Under the pieces are notes generated by a model that worked only from the letters and a program-made list of their open reading frames with translations, had not been told where the DNA came from and searched no databases. Below, one piece after another: positions 1-11,900 of a DNA stretch of 64,000 nucleotides (its first letter is position 1; every line of letters begins with the position of its first letter). Position numbers and translations under genes: made by a program. Source of the stretch: Scalesia atractyloides (lineage: Eukaryota; Streptophyta; Magnoliopsida; Asterales; Asteraceae); the NCBI GenBank assembly GCA_947069175.1, contig CAMTDV010000003.1, positions 45,785,606 to 45,849,605 on the forward strand. Direction: 5' to 3'.

Positions 1-965
1 AAAGGCATTTTTATTTCAAGAGAGTGAGGTATGGACAGGAATCGAACTCGCGACGTGTATGTATTTGTTTGCACACAGTCCACCTCTGGACTGTGTGTCT
101 AACACGTTCATAAAACTGATTTTAATTAATCTTATAACATAACCGGACTTCGTCTTCTTCGCTCAAGAACGCAGACAATGATAATTCGACTGATTCATGT
201 CTAATTTGATTAACAAACATTATAAGTAATTGAAAGGTAATGAACGGAGAGAGTTTGGGGATAGGAGGTACCGATCAGTGTCTTTCACAGAACTCCGGCA
301 AAGGTCCGTCGGCTCTGTTTGTGAACTTCGGCTGTTAGAATCAATTAACAGTTCTGTTCGATTAGTTATGAAATTGAGGTACTTAAACAAGGATTAACAG
401 AAGTTTGAATGATCATACCGGCTCTCAGCGTGATTCTGGAAATTTCAGAAGTTTTCCGGCGAATGCAGAAATTCCGACAACGTCGTCTGGGATTGATTCT
501 GGATGGTGGATTTGTGTTAGTAACAGTCTAACAACGGATTGAAACAGAAAGAGTCGAGGTATTTACCGTGTGGATGTGAGTCTCGGTTTTCCGGCGAAAG
601 TCCGGTGATGGCAGGATATTTCCGGCGAGTGAAATTGCGTCGAGAAAAGGTGCGATTTTGAGCGAAAAGGCTACCAGAGATTTGTGGGTGAATTTATAGG
701 GAAGAATCGAGACGCATGGGGTCTGATTTCAGTCTCGATTCATGGTCAGCCGTTCTCCGGCGGTTACGACTGATGCCGCGGGTTCAGACATCGTTATAAC
801 CGACGCTGAGGTTAATTCTTTGGTTAAATCAGAAGAAACCGTCAATTATCGGCGAAGTCGTCGGGATTTCCGACGACTGCGAATTGGGCGCGTCGGTTGA
901 CCGATTTGAAATCGAGGTTTGGATATTTGAATTAATTGATTTGATATATTCCTAAAGAACACAAG
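1..965. other. Unassigned non-coding flank
   Basis: No convincing coding region. The stretch is mixed in composition, with several CCGGCGA-type words (around 450-640) of the kind seen in plant introns and UTRs. A minus-strand B-box-like word (GTTCGATTCC read on the minus strand) lies near 40-52, but no matching A box is visible. Nothing here can be assigned to an element or gene. Confidence 0.4.
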
Positions 966-1046
966 TGGCGGAGTGGTTTGGTGAGTGAGAGTTAAGGCTT
1001 TGTGGTTCCCGGCTGACCCGGGTTCGACTCCCGGCAGCCGGTTTTT
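966..1046 (+). repeat. tRNA-derived, SINE-like pol III head
   Basis: An A box (TGGCGGAGTGG, 966-976) and a B box (GGTTCGACTCC, 1021-1031) sit 44 bases apart, as in tRNAs with a long variable arm, and a T5 run follows at 1042-1046 as a possible pol III terminator. The T-arm (CCGGG/CCCGG) is intact, but the acceptor stem is missing: the 3' strand CAGCCGG pairs with CCGGCTG just before the T-arm. This is therefore not a functional tRNA. It is best read as a tRNA-Ser/Leu-like SINE head or tRNA pseudogene. No target duplication or SINE body could be defined. Confidence 0.55.
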
Positions 1047-1047
1047 C

Positions 1048-1663
1048 TTTTTAGTTAATTTATTTTTACTTTTTAACAATTATAATTTATAACTTCTAAT
1101 TTGTTTATTAATTATGTATCGTTTAAAATTAAAATAAGTCATGAATAACAACAAAAATATAAAACTGATTGTTCGATTAAATAAACGAAGCGGGTTTTGA
1201 AAACCAGTTTTTCGACGGATGTTAAATTTACACTTTGCATGTAGTTTAACATTAAAAATTTGGAAAAAATCTAGGGTTTTTGAACTAGACCCGTGCCAAT
1301 CCCAAATTCTTGCTTAGATCTTGTTACTAGTAGTAAGTATAAGTGTTTTAAGAATAAATAACCAAACATTGTCAGAAAAATCAGATTGTTCAAAGAGTTT
1401 TCCACAAACCCTCATTCATAACCGAAAAAAGTTAAAATTGAAGGGGTAAACAAGTAGTTTGTGCAAAATTGATACTTGGGGTTTCATTTTTAGGGTAAAC
1501 CGCACATGATGAACCAAAAATTTTGAATTTTTCGAAGACGGCTCGAAAACCTTAATTTTGGGATAACAGAAGGTTTGCCACGGGACTATATCCACGGAGC
1601 ACGGGGTCATGGGCACCCTAGTTTGTAGACACGACGTCGGGCCTAGGCGGCATGAGGTCGTGT
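1048..1663 (+). other. Non-coding stretch, probably Athila-type element internal DNA
   Basis: AT-rich and without a coding region. Near 1597-1660 it carries words like CACGGGGTCATGGGCACC and a GTCG...GGTCGTGTCC stretch, which match the GC-rich motif family found in the Athila-type LTR at 25050-25345. GYPSY-1 is inserted at its right edge, and the sequence continues at 21835. The assignment rests on the motif and on continuity across the insertion only. Confidence 0.4.
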
Positions 1664-1668
1664 CCAAA
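1664..1668. repeat. Left target-site duplication of GYPSY-1 (CCAAA)
   Basis: CCAAA directly precedes the LTR start TGTCACACC and is repeated directly after the right LTR at 21830-21834. A perfect 5-bp duplication at both outer ends fixes the borders of the element. Confidence 0.9.
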
Positions 1669-2993
1669 TGTCACACCCCAACCGATTGCGGAAACTTCAG
1701 AGTGAGACGATAACGAGATTGCTCATTGCTCACAATGCTAATAATGACATTATTTAATTTAAAGCCAAATTTCATTTCAAGAATAATTGTCAAATACGAC
1801 ATTGAAACAAATACAACAATTAAACTTAACACAATACAACCAAATTTATACAACAACATCAACCTAAACGTCTAAATGTGTGTATCTATATCCTTGCTAT
1901 TTGATTTCATAGCATCCTCTTCATCAACCTGTAACATGTTTTAAAATAACAACTCAATGCAAAAGCAAAGGCGAGTACACAAGTTTAAGCATAGCATACG
2001 TATACGAATAAAGTTTAAACAAATCCTCATTGCAACTATGATTCTACAAGAGCATACAAGGCATGCAATGCTACTAGTCAAAGCCTTTACGCAGTCACGA
2101 TGTTTTAACATGGCCTCAAGATTACACGATGGAGGGGGATGCGTTACTTCCTAAAGCGCTTATATACATGTCAAACTCTTAAAGTAAGTTAATGACTAAA
2201 GTATCACATAAAGAATGTCCAAGATATAAGCATCAAGTAATCGTATCGAGTATTCATGTGTATAGGATTGTTTGTGCATTTCATAAAGTTTAAGTGTTGT
2301 GGTTTTGGTATAAGTAAACATGTTACACCCAAAACTGTTGTAACGAAAAGTGGGTCGAGTGTACTCACGGTTTGCTAGCTTCCCTTTGTTACTTCCGTGA
2401 AGGGCTTGGGGAGTTGGAGGATCACCAAGCTATCTTTTGAAAGCCTTGAACCTTTAGATAGAGAGAGCTTTAGAGCTTTAGAGAGAAGAGAAGAAGTGTT
2501 TGAGGTGTGAAATGAGAGTGGGAGGAGGTGGGTATTTATAGTTGAGGTTTGGGGGTTGAGTTAGGTGAGTATTAAATGCAAGAAACACAATCCAACAAAC
2601 ACAAAATGGACCAATCCATGGGCAAGAAACCACTTTCTCTAGATTATGCTACTTTTAGTCCTTGAACTTAGTTTATCTTACATTTCATGGTAAAACCTGA
2701 TATTTTCGCATGTTTTCAAGTGTATAATGTATATGTAAGTATATTTTAGGTATCGAGTATTAATGTACGAGTATTTGCACGTATAACAAGTATCGGTTTG
2801 TATGTAAACACGTATTTAACAATTAAATGCATGTAAGACAAGTATGTATCAGGTATGAATTTTATTACGATCAAAGTCTCGGATTATAAGATTGGGAAAT
2901 GAAATACAAATGCGATAAGAATACAAGTTTCCATAAATAGAAATATGATTACACTTTCTAATTAAGGAAAGTATGAAAAAGCGAGGCGTTACA
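1669..2993 (-). repeat. GYPSY-1 3' LTR (left)
   Basis: In sense it starts TGTAACGCC and ends GGTGTGACA, the usual TG...CA. It is near-collinear with 20512-21829. A TATA-like word (TATAAATA in sense, 2533-2540) is intact here but mutated in the other copy. Confidence 0.88.
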
Positions 2994-3030
2994 GTCTCCC
3001 CTCCTTTAGGAAATTTCGTCCCGAAATTTA
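2994..3030 (-). promoter_or_regulatory. GYPSY-1 polypurine tract and FRDE-type pre-PPT word
   Basis: In sense, AAAGGAGGGGAGAC lies immediately before the 3' LTR and would prime plus-strand synthesis. Just upstream is the inverted-repeat-like word TTTCGGGACGAAA (about 3011-3027), a conserved pre-PPT sequence in plant chromovirus-type gypsy elements (family knowledge). Confidence 0.8.
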
Positions 3031-4542
3031 TTCAAGAGGAAGACTTTGGAAAGATGTCATTTTGGTGAAAATGTTTGGCCAAAACCAAGATTTTGAAGTT
3101 TAAAGTTTTTGCAGAGTTCATGTATAAGTGTTCCATATGTATCGAAATCTTAAAGGATAAAATGGTAGGTTCCGTGAAAGTAATTTGATTGACTAAGGTG
3201 TTTTTGAGACACCAATCGTAAACGTGTATGAGGATAAGTAAATACGTGTATGTGTGTGTAAGCAAGTGAGTTTGACTGGGTCTGGACAACACATTGGAAT
3301 GAATATTTTAAAAGAGTGCGACCTAAGAGGAAGGTTTTAGTATGACTAAGGATGTATTTTGATTAAAATGAGCAGTCCGTATCGAAAGCTGTAAGAAAAG
3401 TTTTGCAGTTCTAACGCGTATTAGTAAAATCACTTGTTGTAAAAAAATGTTTATTGGAGAGAGCTAGGATGGTAAATATTTATGGTTTCTAAAAGGTTTT
3501 GGTGGTAATAGACCAACTGGTTGAAGTTTACGTGTAGATAAGAGTGAAAGATAGTTTTAAAAGAAAAGGAACATTTTAACCAAATTGAGCCGGTGGGGAC
3601 GTTTATAAAAATGGATTGAACGTTTTAGGCTGATTTGCTGTAAATAAAGTTGGATGAAGGTTAACGGAAGAATTGGGAAAATCGTGGTATGGTAGTGAAT
3701 GATTCGGTAGGTGTATGCGAGGGGTAAAAATTGTATGAATATCGGATAAAATGCGAGATGGATGCTAGTGATAGTTTTAGCGGTTAAAGCTAACAATTTT
3801 GAGAATGAAGCTTTGTCATGGGTAATCGAGTACTAAGCATTACGAAGTGGGGTCACCAAAGTTTGTTATGAATCAAATGTATTTCACAAGGTCCAGGAAA
3901 ACACCGAATTTCTCATGGCACGTTTTACGAAAGTTTGGTAACATGGTAGGAACACTTATATATAGGAAGTACCCGCGGTGTATCCACCATGTTCACACCA
4001 TGTTACATCGTTTCGTTATTCGGTGTCATGTTATGTTCTGTGTTGCGATACACAGTAGAACCCACTATGGTTTTCATGCGCCTACTAATATAATCCTGTG
4101 TGTACCCGCGATTATTTTAGTTTGTGCATGATCCTCATAGTTTGTATAGTAGTGTACGGGTCAGGTTACATCTAGTAAGCAAGGGGTATGTAAGATAGCG
4201 TATAAAAATTAAGTATGCAAGCATGATTGTATGTATGTATGAGTGTGTCGAACGTAGGCGAAACCACTCGGGTTATGTCTACTTATAGATTTCAAGTATG
4301 ACTACCAAGTAGTGCGAATGCATAAATTTTAAGTATGATTGAAGACAAATACGTATAACATTAGCATGCAGTATCGAGCGTATAGGTGGAATAATATGGG
4401 ATTTAGCATATATAAGTTACTATGAAGTTGCCAGTGTGTAAAATACGAAGTATAATGGTGATATGTGTAATATTGTCATGTAATATTGACTGTATAAATA
4501 GAAACGTATAAGGTGGTATGCATGTGTGTGGTTGCTTGAGTT
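3031..4542 (-). other. GYPSY-1 internal region, 3' part, non-coding
   Basis: No frame resembles a retroelement protein. The longest open frames (94 aa on plus from 3847; 86 aa on minus ending at 3032) are low-complexity or unlike anything I know. I read this as structural or spacer DNA of a non-autonomous element, interrupted at 4547 by COPIA-1 and resuming at 18842. Confidence 0.6.
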
Positions 4543-4547
4543 AAAAC
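4543..4547. repeat. Left target-site duplication of COPIA-1 (AAAAC)
   Basis: AAAAC precedes the LTR start TGTTGGTGC and recurs after the right LTR at 18837-18841. Confidence 0.88.
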
Positions 4548-5013
4548 TGTTGGTGCATAATGTCTATTGCCTATGTCTAGGATGTGTATGTAATGTATAT
4601 AGGGCTTACATGTCAATGTTTATATGTTAAAAGTTATTTTTATGTGTTTTATAGTTGGTTCGTACGAGCAAATTAGGTGGCTCGTACGAGTGACTCTCAG
4701 TCACTTGTACAAAGCACATACTCATACGAAGCATAGTTATTGTTCAACACGCACTCCAGTACGAGTCATGTCGACCTATAAATAGAGGAGTGTGGTGTTA
4801 GAGCTGATTAGTGATTGATCAGTTGATACGACGAAGCTCTGCCAGTTTGTTTACTCGCATCTATATTTGCACGTATTTTAATACAATAAAAGCAGTTAAA
4901 CAGTAAGTACTATCTTGTTCGTTTTGTCTACCTCTCTAGCAATGAATTCCGCCTCTGCTAGTTGAGGGAGATCAGGTCGGTTGCTCATTTCGGGAGCACG
5001 TTCCCCGTTCACA
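4548..5013 (+). repeat. COPIA-1 5' LTR
   Basis: TGTTGG...TTCACA, 466 bp. It contains TCGTACGA-type palindromes at about 4663-4700, plus decayed copies such as CTTGTACAAAG and CTCATACGAAG that are intact in the other LTR. The promoter TATA box is at 4777-4785. Confidence 0.92.
4777..4785 (+). promoter_or_regulatory. LTR promoter TATA box (TATAAATAG)
   Basis: TATAAATAG in the middle of the LTR. The same word sits at the same place in the other COPIA LTRs: 18601-18609, 34010-34018 and 53298-53306. Transcription should start about 30 bases downstream (inferred). Confidence 0.75.
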
Positions 5014-5015
5014 AG

Positions 5016-5027
5016 TGGTATCAGAGC
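5016..5027 (+). promoter_or_regulatory. COPIA-1 primer binding site (initiator tRNA-Met)
   Basis: TGGTATCAGAGC two bases after the LTR end. It is complementary to the 3' end of initiator tRNA-Met, the standard primer of plant copia elements. Confidence 0.92.
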
Positions 5028-5593
5028 TTTGAGATCTGATCTACCGACAAACGACAAGTAGTTGCAGGCTACCAACTATTTCAGACTTGGATTCACCTTC
5101 TTCTTCATCACTTTCCCAAACTGAACTGAATTTTGGACGAATTTATGGACGAAATGGACTAGGATTCTAGGAATTCACGTTAATCTACATTCTAATCAAT
5201 CCTTGACAAATTCAGACCTAAAATCGGACTAGATCATGTAAAAATCAGTAAAATTCATCTGTCTGGAGACTTAGCTATTTCGTACGACACTAGCACAAAA
5301 AGCTGAATTGACATTTCGTACGAACAAAGTTCTAAAAAGTTCACAGAATTTTACAAGTTTTCAGAATTTACAAAGTATTTCGCATGAACTTAACATTCGT
5401 AAGAATATTTTGCTCGTATGAACGTTTTTCTGTCACTCGCACGAACAACTTGTTCGCACGAGTCATTGTTGTGTGAAATTCATATTGTTTTGAAAATTGT
5501 GATTCGTACGAAAGGATCTCATCCGCACGAAAGATTTTTTCCGCACTAATCAGTTTTGTTTCGAAAAGTGTGTTTTTAAATTGTCATAGGAAA
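5028..5593 (+). other. COPIA-1 leader with TCGTACGA cluster
   Basis: Untranslated leader between PBS and gag. From about 5278 to 5550 it repeats TCGTACGA and decayed forms (TTCGTACGACAC, TTCGTACGAACAA, CTCGTATGAACG, ATTCGTACGAAAGG, TCGCACGA). The equivalent cluster in COPIA-2 is at 34520-34800. The motif is self-complementary, so it could act as a protein-binding site in DNA or as short hairpins in RNA. Confidence 0.65.
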
Positions 5594-8500
5594 ATGTCTG
5601 AAGAATTTTACAACGCGTTCGCCACATCAGTCGTCACAACCACAGAGGCTCAGAATATCAATCTCGAGAACGAGATGGGCATGATGACGAAACCACCAAA
5701 GCTCATGAACTTAGAAGATTTCGATAGCTGGAGTGAGCGTTTCATGAACTGGGTTCAGGCAATTGAAGCGGAATATATAGCGCCGGTTAGTGAAAATGTC
5801 CTTGAGAAGACTCTTGCTCAATTTTCAGATGTTGAACGAGAAAGGTTCATCAATGAGAAGAAAATGATGAATATTTTGCAACAATCGATTAAATAAGATA
5901 TTTTGGCTTTACTTCAACATGACGATGATGCTCAATCACTGTGGAATGCTCTCTGACTGAAGTTTCAAGGAAGTGCTCAACTTAGAAAGAGTAAAAGGGT
6001 GTTGCTGAGCAAAGAGTTTGATATTTTCATGCTACTCAAAGGTGAAACTGTGAAGCAGCTGATTGAGAGATACTGTCATTTAGTGGTTCAAATGAAGAGA
6101 ATGGGAATCATAAAGACAAATGAAGAAATTGTTGACAAATTGGCTGATTCTCTACCACAAGGCGAATGGTCTACTTATTTGACCATACTGAAGAATGGAA
6201 CTGAGCATAGCAACTTCTCGTTACCTCGTTTCATAGAAAGACTTGAGGGTCATGAACTGGAAATCCAGAAAATGGCAAAGAACAAGACTGTACAAGTTCA
6301 ACAAGATGTTAATCTTTACTTCAAGAAGAGTTCTGCTGCTCAAATTCAGGCGCCAAAGATCCAGACCGCTTTCAATGCTTACAGCTCACCAAGCACACCA
6401 CCAAGTCAGACTAGTGGCTTTCAATCATTTCCAACAGTTGATCCAAACACGCCTTCAAGCCAACAATCATCTTAAGGATCAAGTCAACCCCAGAACAACC
6501 AGACTACTTCATCATCTTATTCTACTCAAAGAGTTTTGCAATGCAAGCCGTAGATTTTCAGAATGCAAAAAATTTCGATGAGAAGACCGCGAAGCAACAC
6601 ATGTCTCTATTAGCTTCGGTTCTTGAATCCTATGACAGTCTAGTTGTAGGAAAAATCGGAAACTCTAAAATGACATGTGAAGATTATGATCAAATAGATC
6701 CGGAGATGGAGCTGATTGACATCAAATGGTGTATGGCTTCGATTGTTCGTCGCGCACAGAGATTTATGGAGATTACTGGTAAAGAAAACTTGGGAGGTCT
6801 GGATGGGAAACTTAGATTTGATAAATGCAAAATTACTTGTTTTAAGTGTCGAGAGAAAGGTCACTTCACAAGAGAATGTCCTAACAGAGAGGTTCAAGGA
6901 AACCATAATCCTTTCACTGATGAGTACTACAAGAGAGCGATCTACCACCGACCTCAGCGAAGAACCAGAATGGTGCCTATTGAAGACAAGCAGCTTGAAA
7001 CCAAAGATAAAGCGTTGGTTGTTACTCAAGAAGATGAGGGATTTTATTGGAACAATTATTTTTCAAAGGAAGAGAGTTTGGCTTTGGTTGCTGAGATCAT
7101 AGAGGAACCTGAAGAAGAATCAGGAGCGTCTTTTGATGAAGGACCTGATGATGATAATTACTATTACCACACTTCATCAGAAGAGGAGGAGCTTTTGAAC
7201 GGTCCGTTCAAGCACCTTTTGCCTAATGATATCTCAAAGACTTTTGTAGGTTATTTTGCACCAAGTCAACATCCAATATGTGAAGAGCAAAAGAAGCCGA
7301 CTGAAGAAGTCAAAGCCAATGAGAAGATGGAAAAGTTATTAGAAGACATCATTAAAGCTTGCATGGCAACGACAATGAGGTAAACGAGTCAGCGTCTGAG
7401 ATTGTGGTTGAAAAACCTTGTTAAAAATGTGCAGAGCCATGTGGTGACTGTCTTGTAAAAGACTCACGATTGAATTGCAAAGTTTAACAGACAATTTGTC
7501 TAGTGATTATAAATCCACTAAGGAAGCGTATGACAAATTGAGTGCATCTGTTAAACAATATAATAAAGCACTCAGAGAGAATGACGCAACAATTATGATG
7601 CTTAAAGCAACAGTGATGGATAAACAGATGGCTATTAACATTCATTTGAAAACTAATGCTGAGCTCAAAAGTGAGCTTGAGAAAATTAAAATTGAATCTG
7701 AACGGGTTAACAAACTATTAATCAGTTATTCAACAAGCTCATACATCGTCGATCACATTTTGCCCAAAATCGAAAAGAATGATGAATCTAAAAATAATGA
7801 AACAAAAAGTGCGAGTTATGTTCGATTTCCACCACCCATATGGAATAGTTATGCATGCAAAAAGCCATCTGGGGTGTAAAAGGCGCTTAATCTAAATTTG
7901 AAAACTGAATTATCTAATGAGCTGCCTTCGGATATCGACGTAACTTACACTATAATTGATGGTGAATGTGACTCTGAGGTTGTAAACAATGTGATTGAAA
8001 AAGTTCTAAAAAGTGAATCTGAGATTTCTGAGTCTGAAAAATCTGCTAAGTCCAAGTCTGATGATATATCAGAAAATAGTTTAAATGTTGATCCAAATGT
8101 CATAGTTTACAAAATGAAAGGATCTGATAAACTATTTTCGGATGAGGACTTTCCGATCCAAAATGTGAAAATGGATCGAGTGGATAAAATATTCAAGCTA
8201 ATGGAGGTATGTCATGCTGATTTAGATAAACATGATGCATCTTTCTACTCTAAATCGAAAACTGACAACCGACCCTACTATTATAAGAATAGAGATTTTC
8301 CTGAAAACAAATAGGTAGGGTTGGGCTTCCAGAAGCAACATAAGAACAACAGGTTCCAAAAATTGAACTTTACAAAGAAAATCAACTTTGTTTTTGGGAC
8401 TACAACTGAGAAAGAAAAGGCGATCATCGGAACACAATCAAACGATGATTTTCTTAAAGAAAAAGAGAAATAGAAACAAAAGCAAGTTTTGGATACCTCT

Positions 8501-8963
8501 ATTCATAAGGACATCAGGACATGTTTTAAATGTAAGAAAGTTGGGTATATCGCATGATATTGCTCACAAGAAAGTCTAAAACCTGTTTCTTATCCGAAAA
8601 AGTTCACTAAGGATGAAAAGCAAAAAAGCACCGATGTTTGTGCCAAAACAAATTCTTAAAAGAAATAACGAATCTCACCAAAATGTTAAACCAATTATCC
8701 ATCGTCAATCTAAATTTGAAACTGGTGAAGCATCAAATAATTATCATCAAGTAGATTCAAAATTTTATGTTAAAAAGGCTAAACCTCAAACGCAAAAATG
8801 GGTTGCTAAAGATGTCAAAGTCAAATCATCCAAGGTTGAACAAAAACCTTCTGTTTCGAACAAAACTTAGCTTAAAAAGATTGATAAAAACAAAGTGGGT
8901 CCAAAATTTGACATTCCAAACCCACCCAAGACCAAACAGGCTTGGGTTTCTTTGTTTAAATAG
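5594..8963 (+). pseudogene. gag: COPIA-1 gag (capsid/nucleocapsid), broken
   Basis: The gag protein would coat the element RNA in cytoplasmic particles. The start ATG at 5594 matches the start in COPIA-2 (34899). The N-terminal part reads TKPPKLMNLEDFDSWSERF, followed by the UBN2-type capsid region (SLWNAL..KF, GETVKQLIERYCHLVVQMKR). A CCHC zinc knuckle (CFKCREKGHFTREC) lies at 6838-6879. An acidic stretch, a coiled-coil-like stretch (7475-7770) and a second knuckle (8522-8563) follow; the second has lost its His (Tyr instead) and one Arg codon is TGA. The frame closes with AWVSLFK and TAG (8961-8963), a C-terminus shared with COPIA-2. Lesions include stops at 5894, 5954 and 6473, a frameshift near 6550, and stops near 7381, 7877 and 8312. 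The length (over 1000 codons) is unusual for copia gag but known for Sireviruses. Confidence 0.85.
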
Positions 8964-8984
8964 TATTTTTAATCATGTGTGCAG
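8964..8984 (+). promoter_or_regulatory. Candidate 3' splice acceptor at the gag/pol border
   Basis: After the gag stop comes a T-rich stretch and TGTGTGCAG, followed by GGGGCTCC. COPIA-2 has the same arrangement (acceptor ending at 47805). The pol frame starts in this interval without a clear own ATG near the protease, so a spliced pol message would explain it. No donor site was identified. Confidence 0.4.
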
Positions 8985-11900
8985 GGGCTCCAGCGTTCGA
9001 TATTGTCAAAATGGATAATGGATAGTGGAGCGTCTCACCACATGACAGGGATGCTTGTGTTTCTCAACAACGTCAAAGCTATACGTGGAGGATATGTAGG
9101 TTTTACTGGAACGCAAGGAGGCAGGATTGTTGGAGATGGGATTCTCACGAACGGAGTTATTTCATTTGATAAAGTGAACTATATTGCTAAGCTTGAGAAC
9201 AATCTACTTAGCATCTCGCAAATTTGTGACAAGAAGTTCACGACGCATTTCAATGATTAAGAATGTCTGATCTTAAAACCCGGTTTCAAAATTCTGGAGG
9301 AATGGATTCTGATGCGAGCTTCGAGAGAAAATGATCTATATGTTCTTGATATGAGCATTGCTTCTACCACGTCAAAGAAAGTTCAATGCTTTGTCTCAAA
9401 AGCTACCGAGAAAGAGTCGACATTTTGGCATCGAAAGATGGGGCACATTCATCTTCGCAAGATGAATTTTCTTGTGCATAACGACCTAGTGGAGGGTGTT
9501 AATCTGAAAAGTTTTCATTTATCTGATGATTGTCTGAGCTGCAAAAAAGGGAAGCAACATAAGAAATCACACCCGAGAAAGCTGTTGAATTCGATAAAGC
9601 TACCACTAGAAAAGCTACATATGGATCTCTTTGTACCAGTCAACGTCAAAAGTATTTCTAGAGATCTATACTTCCTTGTCGTTATAGATGATTCTTCTAG
9701 ATTCTCATGGGTTTCTTTCTGGAGAGTAAGGATGAAACGTTTGAAACTCTAATAATCCTCTTCAGAAAACTTGAAAATCTATATCACTTGCCTATCAAGA
9801 GAATCCGCAGTGACAATGGATCGGAATTCAAGAACAAGAAGATGCAAGAGTTCTGCAATGAAAAGGGGATTCTTCATGAATTCAGCGCCCCTTATACTCC
9901 ACAACAAAATGGAGTAGCTTAACGAAAGAATCGCACACTGATAGAGACTGCCAGAACAATGTTAGCTGATTCGAAATTACCGATCAGTTTTTGGAGTGAA
10001 GCAGTAGCGTCAGCGTGTTAAATCTTGAATCGTGTGTTAACAGTTAAGCCTCACAAAAAGACATGTTTCGAGTTACTGAATCAACGAAAGCCCAACTTAG
10101 CATTTTTGGAGCCTTTTGGATCACCGTGTACCATTCTGGACCCGGATGGTAAATTTGGAGCCGAATCCTTGGAAGGATTTTTCATTGGTTACGCTACTCC
10201 TCATAAACGAGTCTTCTTGCTGAGTCTGAACCAGGTCGTTCTAGCGCAGTATGTAGATTGTCAATGATATACGACGCCTACACAAAAACCTGGGGATCCG
10301 TGGCTGTTTAACTATGATGGATTGTGGGATTTGTTTGATCTACCAGATGTGCCAACAGAAGAAGAACTTGTTATGCTCTTTCAACAGCATCAGTTATCTA
10401 ATCAAGAACAAGTTGCTAGACCATTGGTGATTTCTACATCACTATCGGTCAACACGTCTGATGTCGGTCAAAGCTCTTCTGATCAAGTTCCTGTTCCTAC
10501 ACCTAACGTCAATACTGCCGAATCGTCTGCCCAACCGAATGTGGATGTTGACTCTGATCAGGAACCAACTTTCGACGATGGAGGATCCAGTTCCGTTGAA
10601 GGATCTAAACAGATTGAAATCTTCTTGAAACAACAGGCTGATCAGTCTAATGCTAGGAATGAAGCCTCTTCATCTGTACCGGTCATTGATGAAGTTCTAA
10701 CAAATTTGTAACCGCAAGTAGATGTTCCAACCGAAGGATGCTAAGAACACTTTCATATCATCCGTCAGAGAACATTATAGGCATCTTACAAATAGGAGTG
10801 CAAACTCGCTATCTGATCAATAAAGATCTAAGCTGTTTCTATACTAGTATTGCTCCATTCCAAACTCGACTTTCTAATAGTTGTTTTGTTTCTCAGGTTG
10901 AGCCGAGAAGCTGGAAAGACGCGTTAAAGGAATAAAGTTGGGTGGATGCGATGCAGGAGGAATTGCTTCAATTAAAGAAATTTGGAGTCTGGAAGCTTGT
11001 TGACCTGCCAGATCATCACAAAAAGATTAACACTAGATCGGTCTTCAAGTGAAAAAGAGATGATCGAGGAGTTGTGGTACGCAAGAAAGCTCGACTTGTG
11101 GTTAAAGGTTTTCACTAGCAAGAAGGGATAGACTATACTGAAGTCTACGCCCCAGTTGCTCGTCTTGAAGCGATTCAAATATTCTTGGCCTTTGCCTCAT
11201 GGAAAGGGTTCAAGGTGTACCAATTAGATGTTAAATCTGCTTTCTTATACGGAAAAGTGAAAGAGGAGGTGTACGTCGGCCAACCACTGGGGTTCGTTGA
11301 TCTAGTGCACAAAGACAAAGTCTACCTTCTGAACAAAGCCTTATACGGTCTTCATCAAGCCCCGAGAGCTTGGTATGAAACATTGTCAAGTCATCTTCTA
11401 GACAACAGCTTTATCAGAGGAACAATAGATTCTACCATCTTCACAAAGGAAGTAGATAGGCATTTAATCATCCTACAGATATAAGTGGATGATATTATCT
11501 TTGGATCGACAAATGATAAGCTGTGTAAAGACTTCGAAGAAGTCATTAAACGCAAATTTGAAATGAGCGCAATGGGGGAGATGAAGTTCTTTCTAGGACT
11601 TCAAGTCGATCAGTTGCCTGATGGTATCTTATTCATCAGACGAAGTATGTTCATAACATATTAGAGAAATTCAATGTGACAGGAACTAAACAAGCATCTG
11701 CCCCGTTAGCTCCAAATCACGGCATTTGTCAAGATCTTATTGGAGAAAGAGTTGACGAAACTTTAGATCGCTCCATGATCGGATCCTTGATGTATCTTAC
11801 GACTTCTTGACCTGATATCATGTATCCAACGTGCCTGTGTGCCCGTTATCAGTCTAATCCAGAGAGAGTCACACCTGCTTGCTGTCAAACGCATAATGAG

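Noticed and set aside
30..70. Second tRNA-like element on the minus strand
   Set aside because: A B-box-like GTTCGATTCC is present, but no A box at a plausible distance and no clear terminator.
1671..1862. Small minus-strand frame, also present at 20514-20702
   Set aside because: Present twice only because it lies in the two GYPSY-1 LTRs; no start context or protein similarity.
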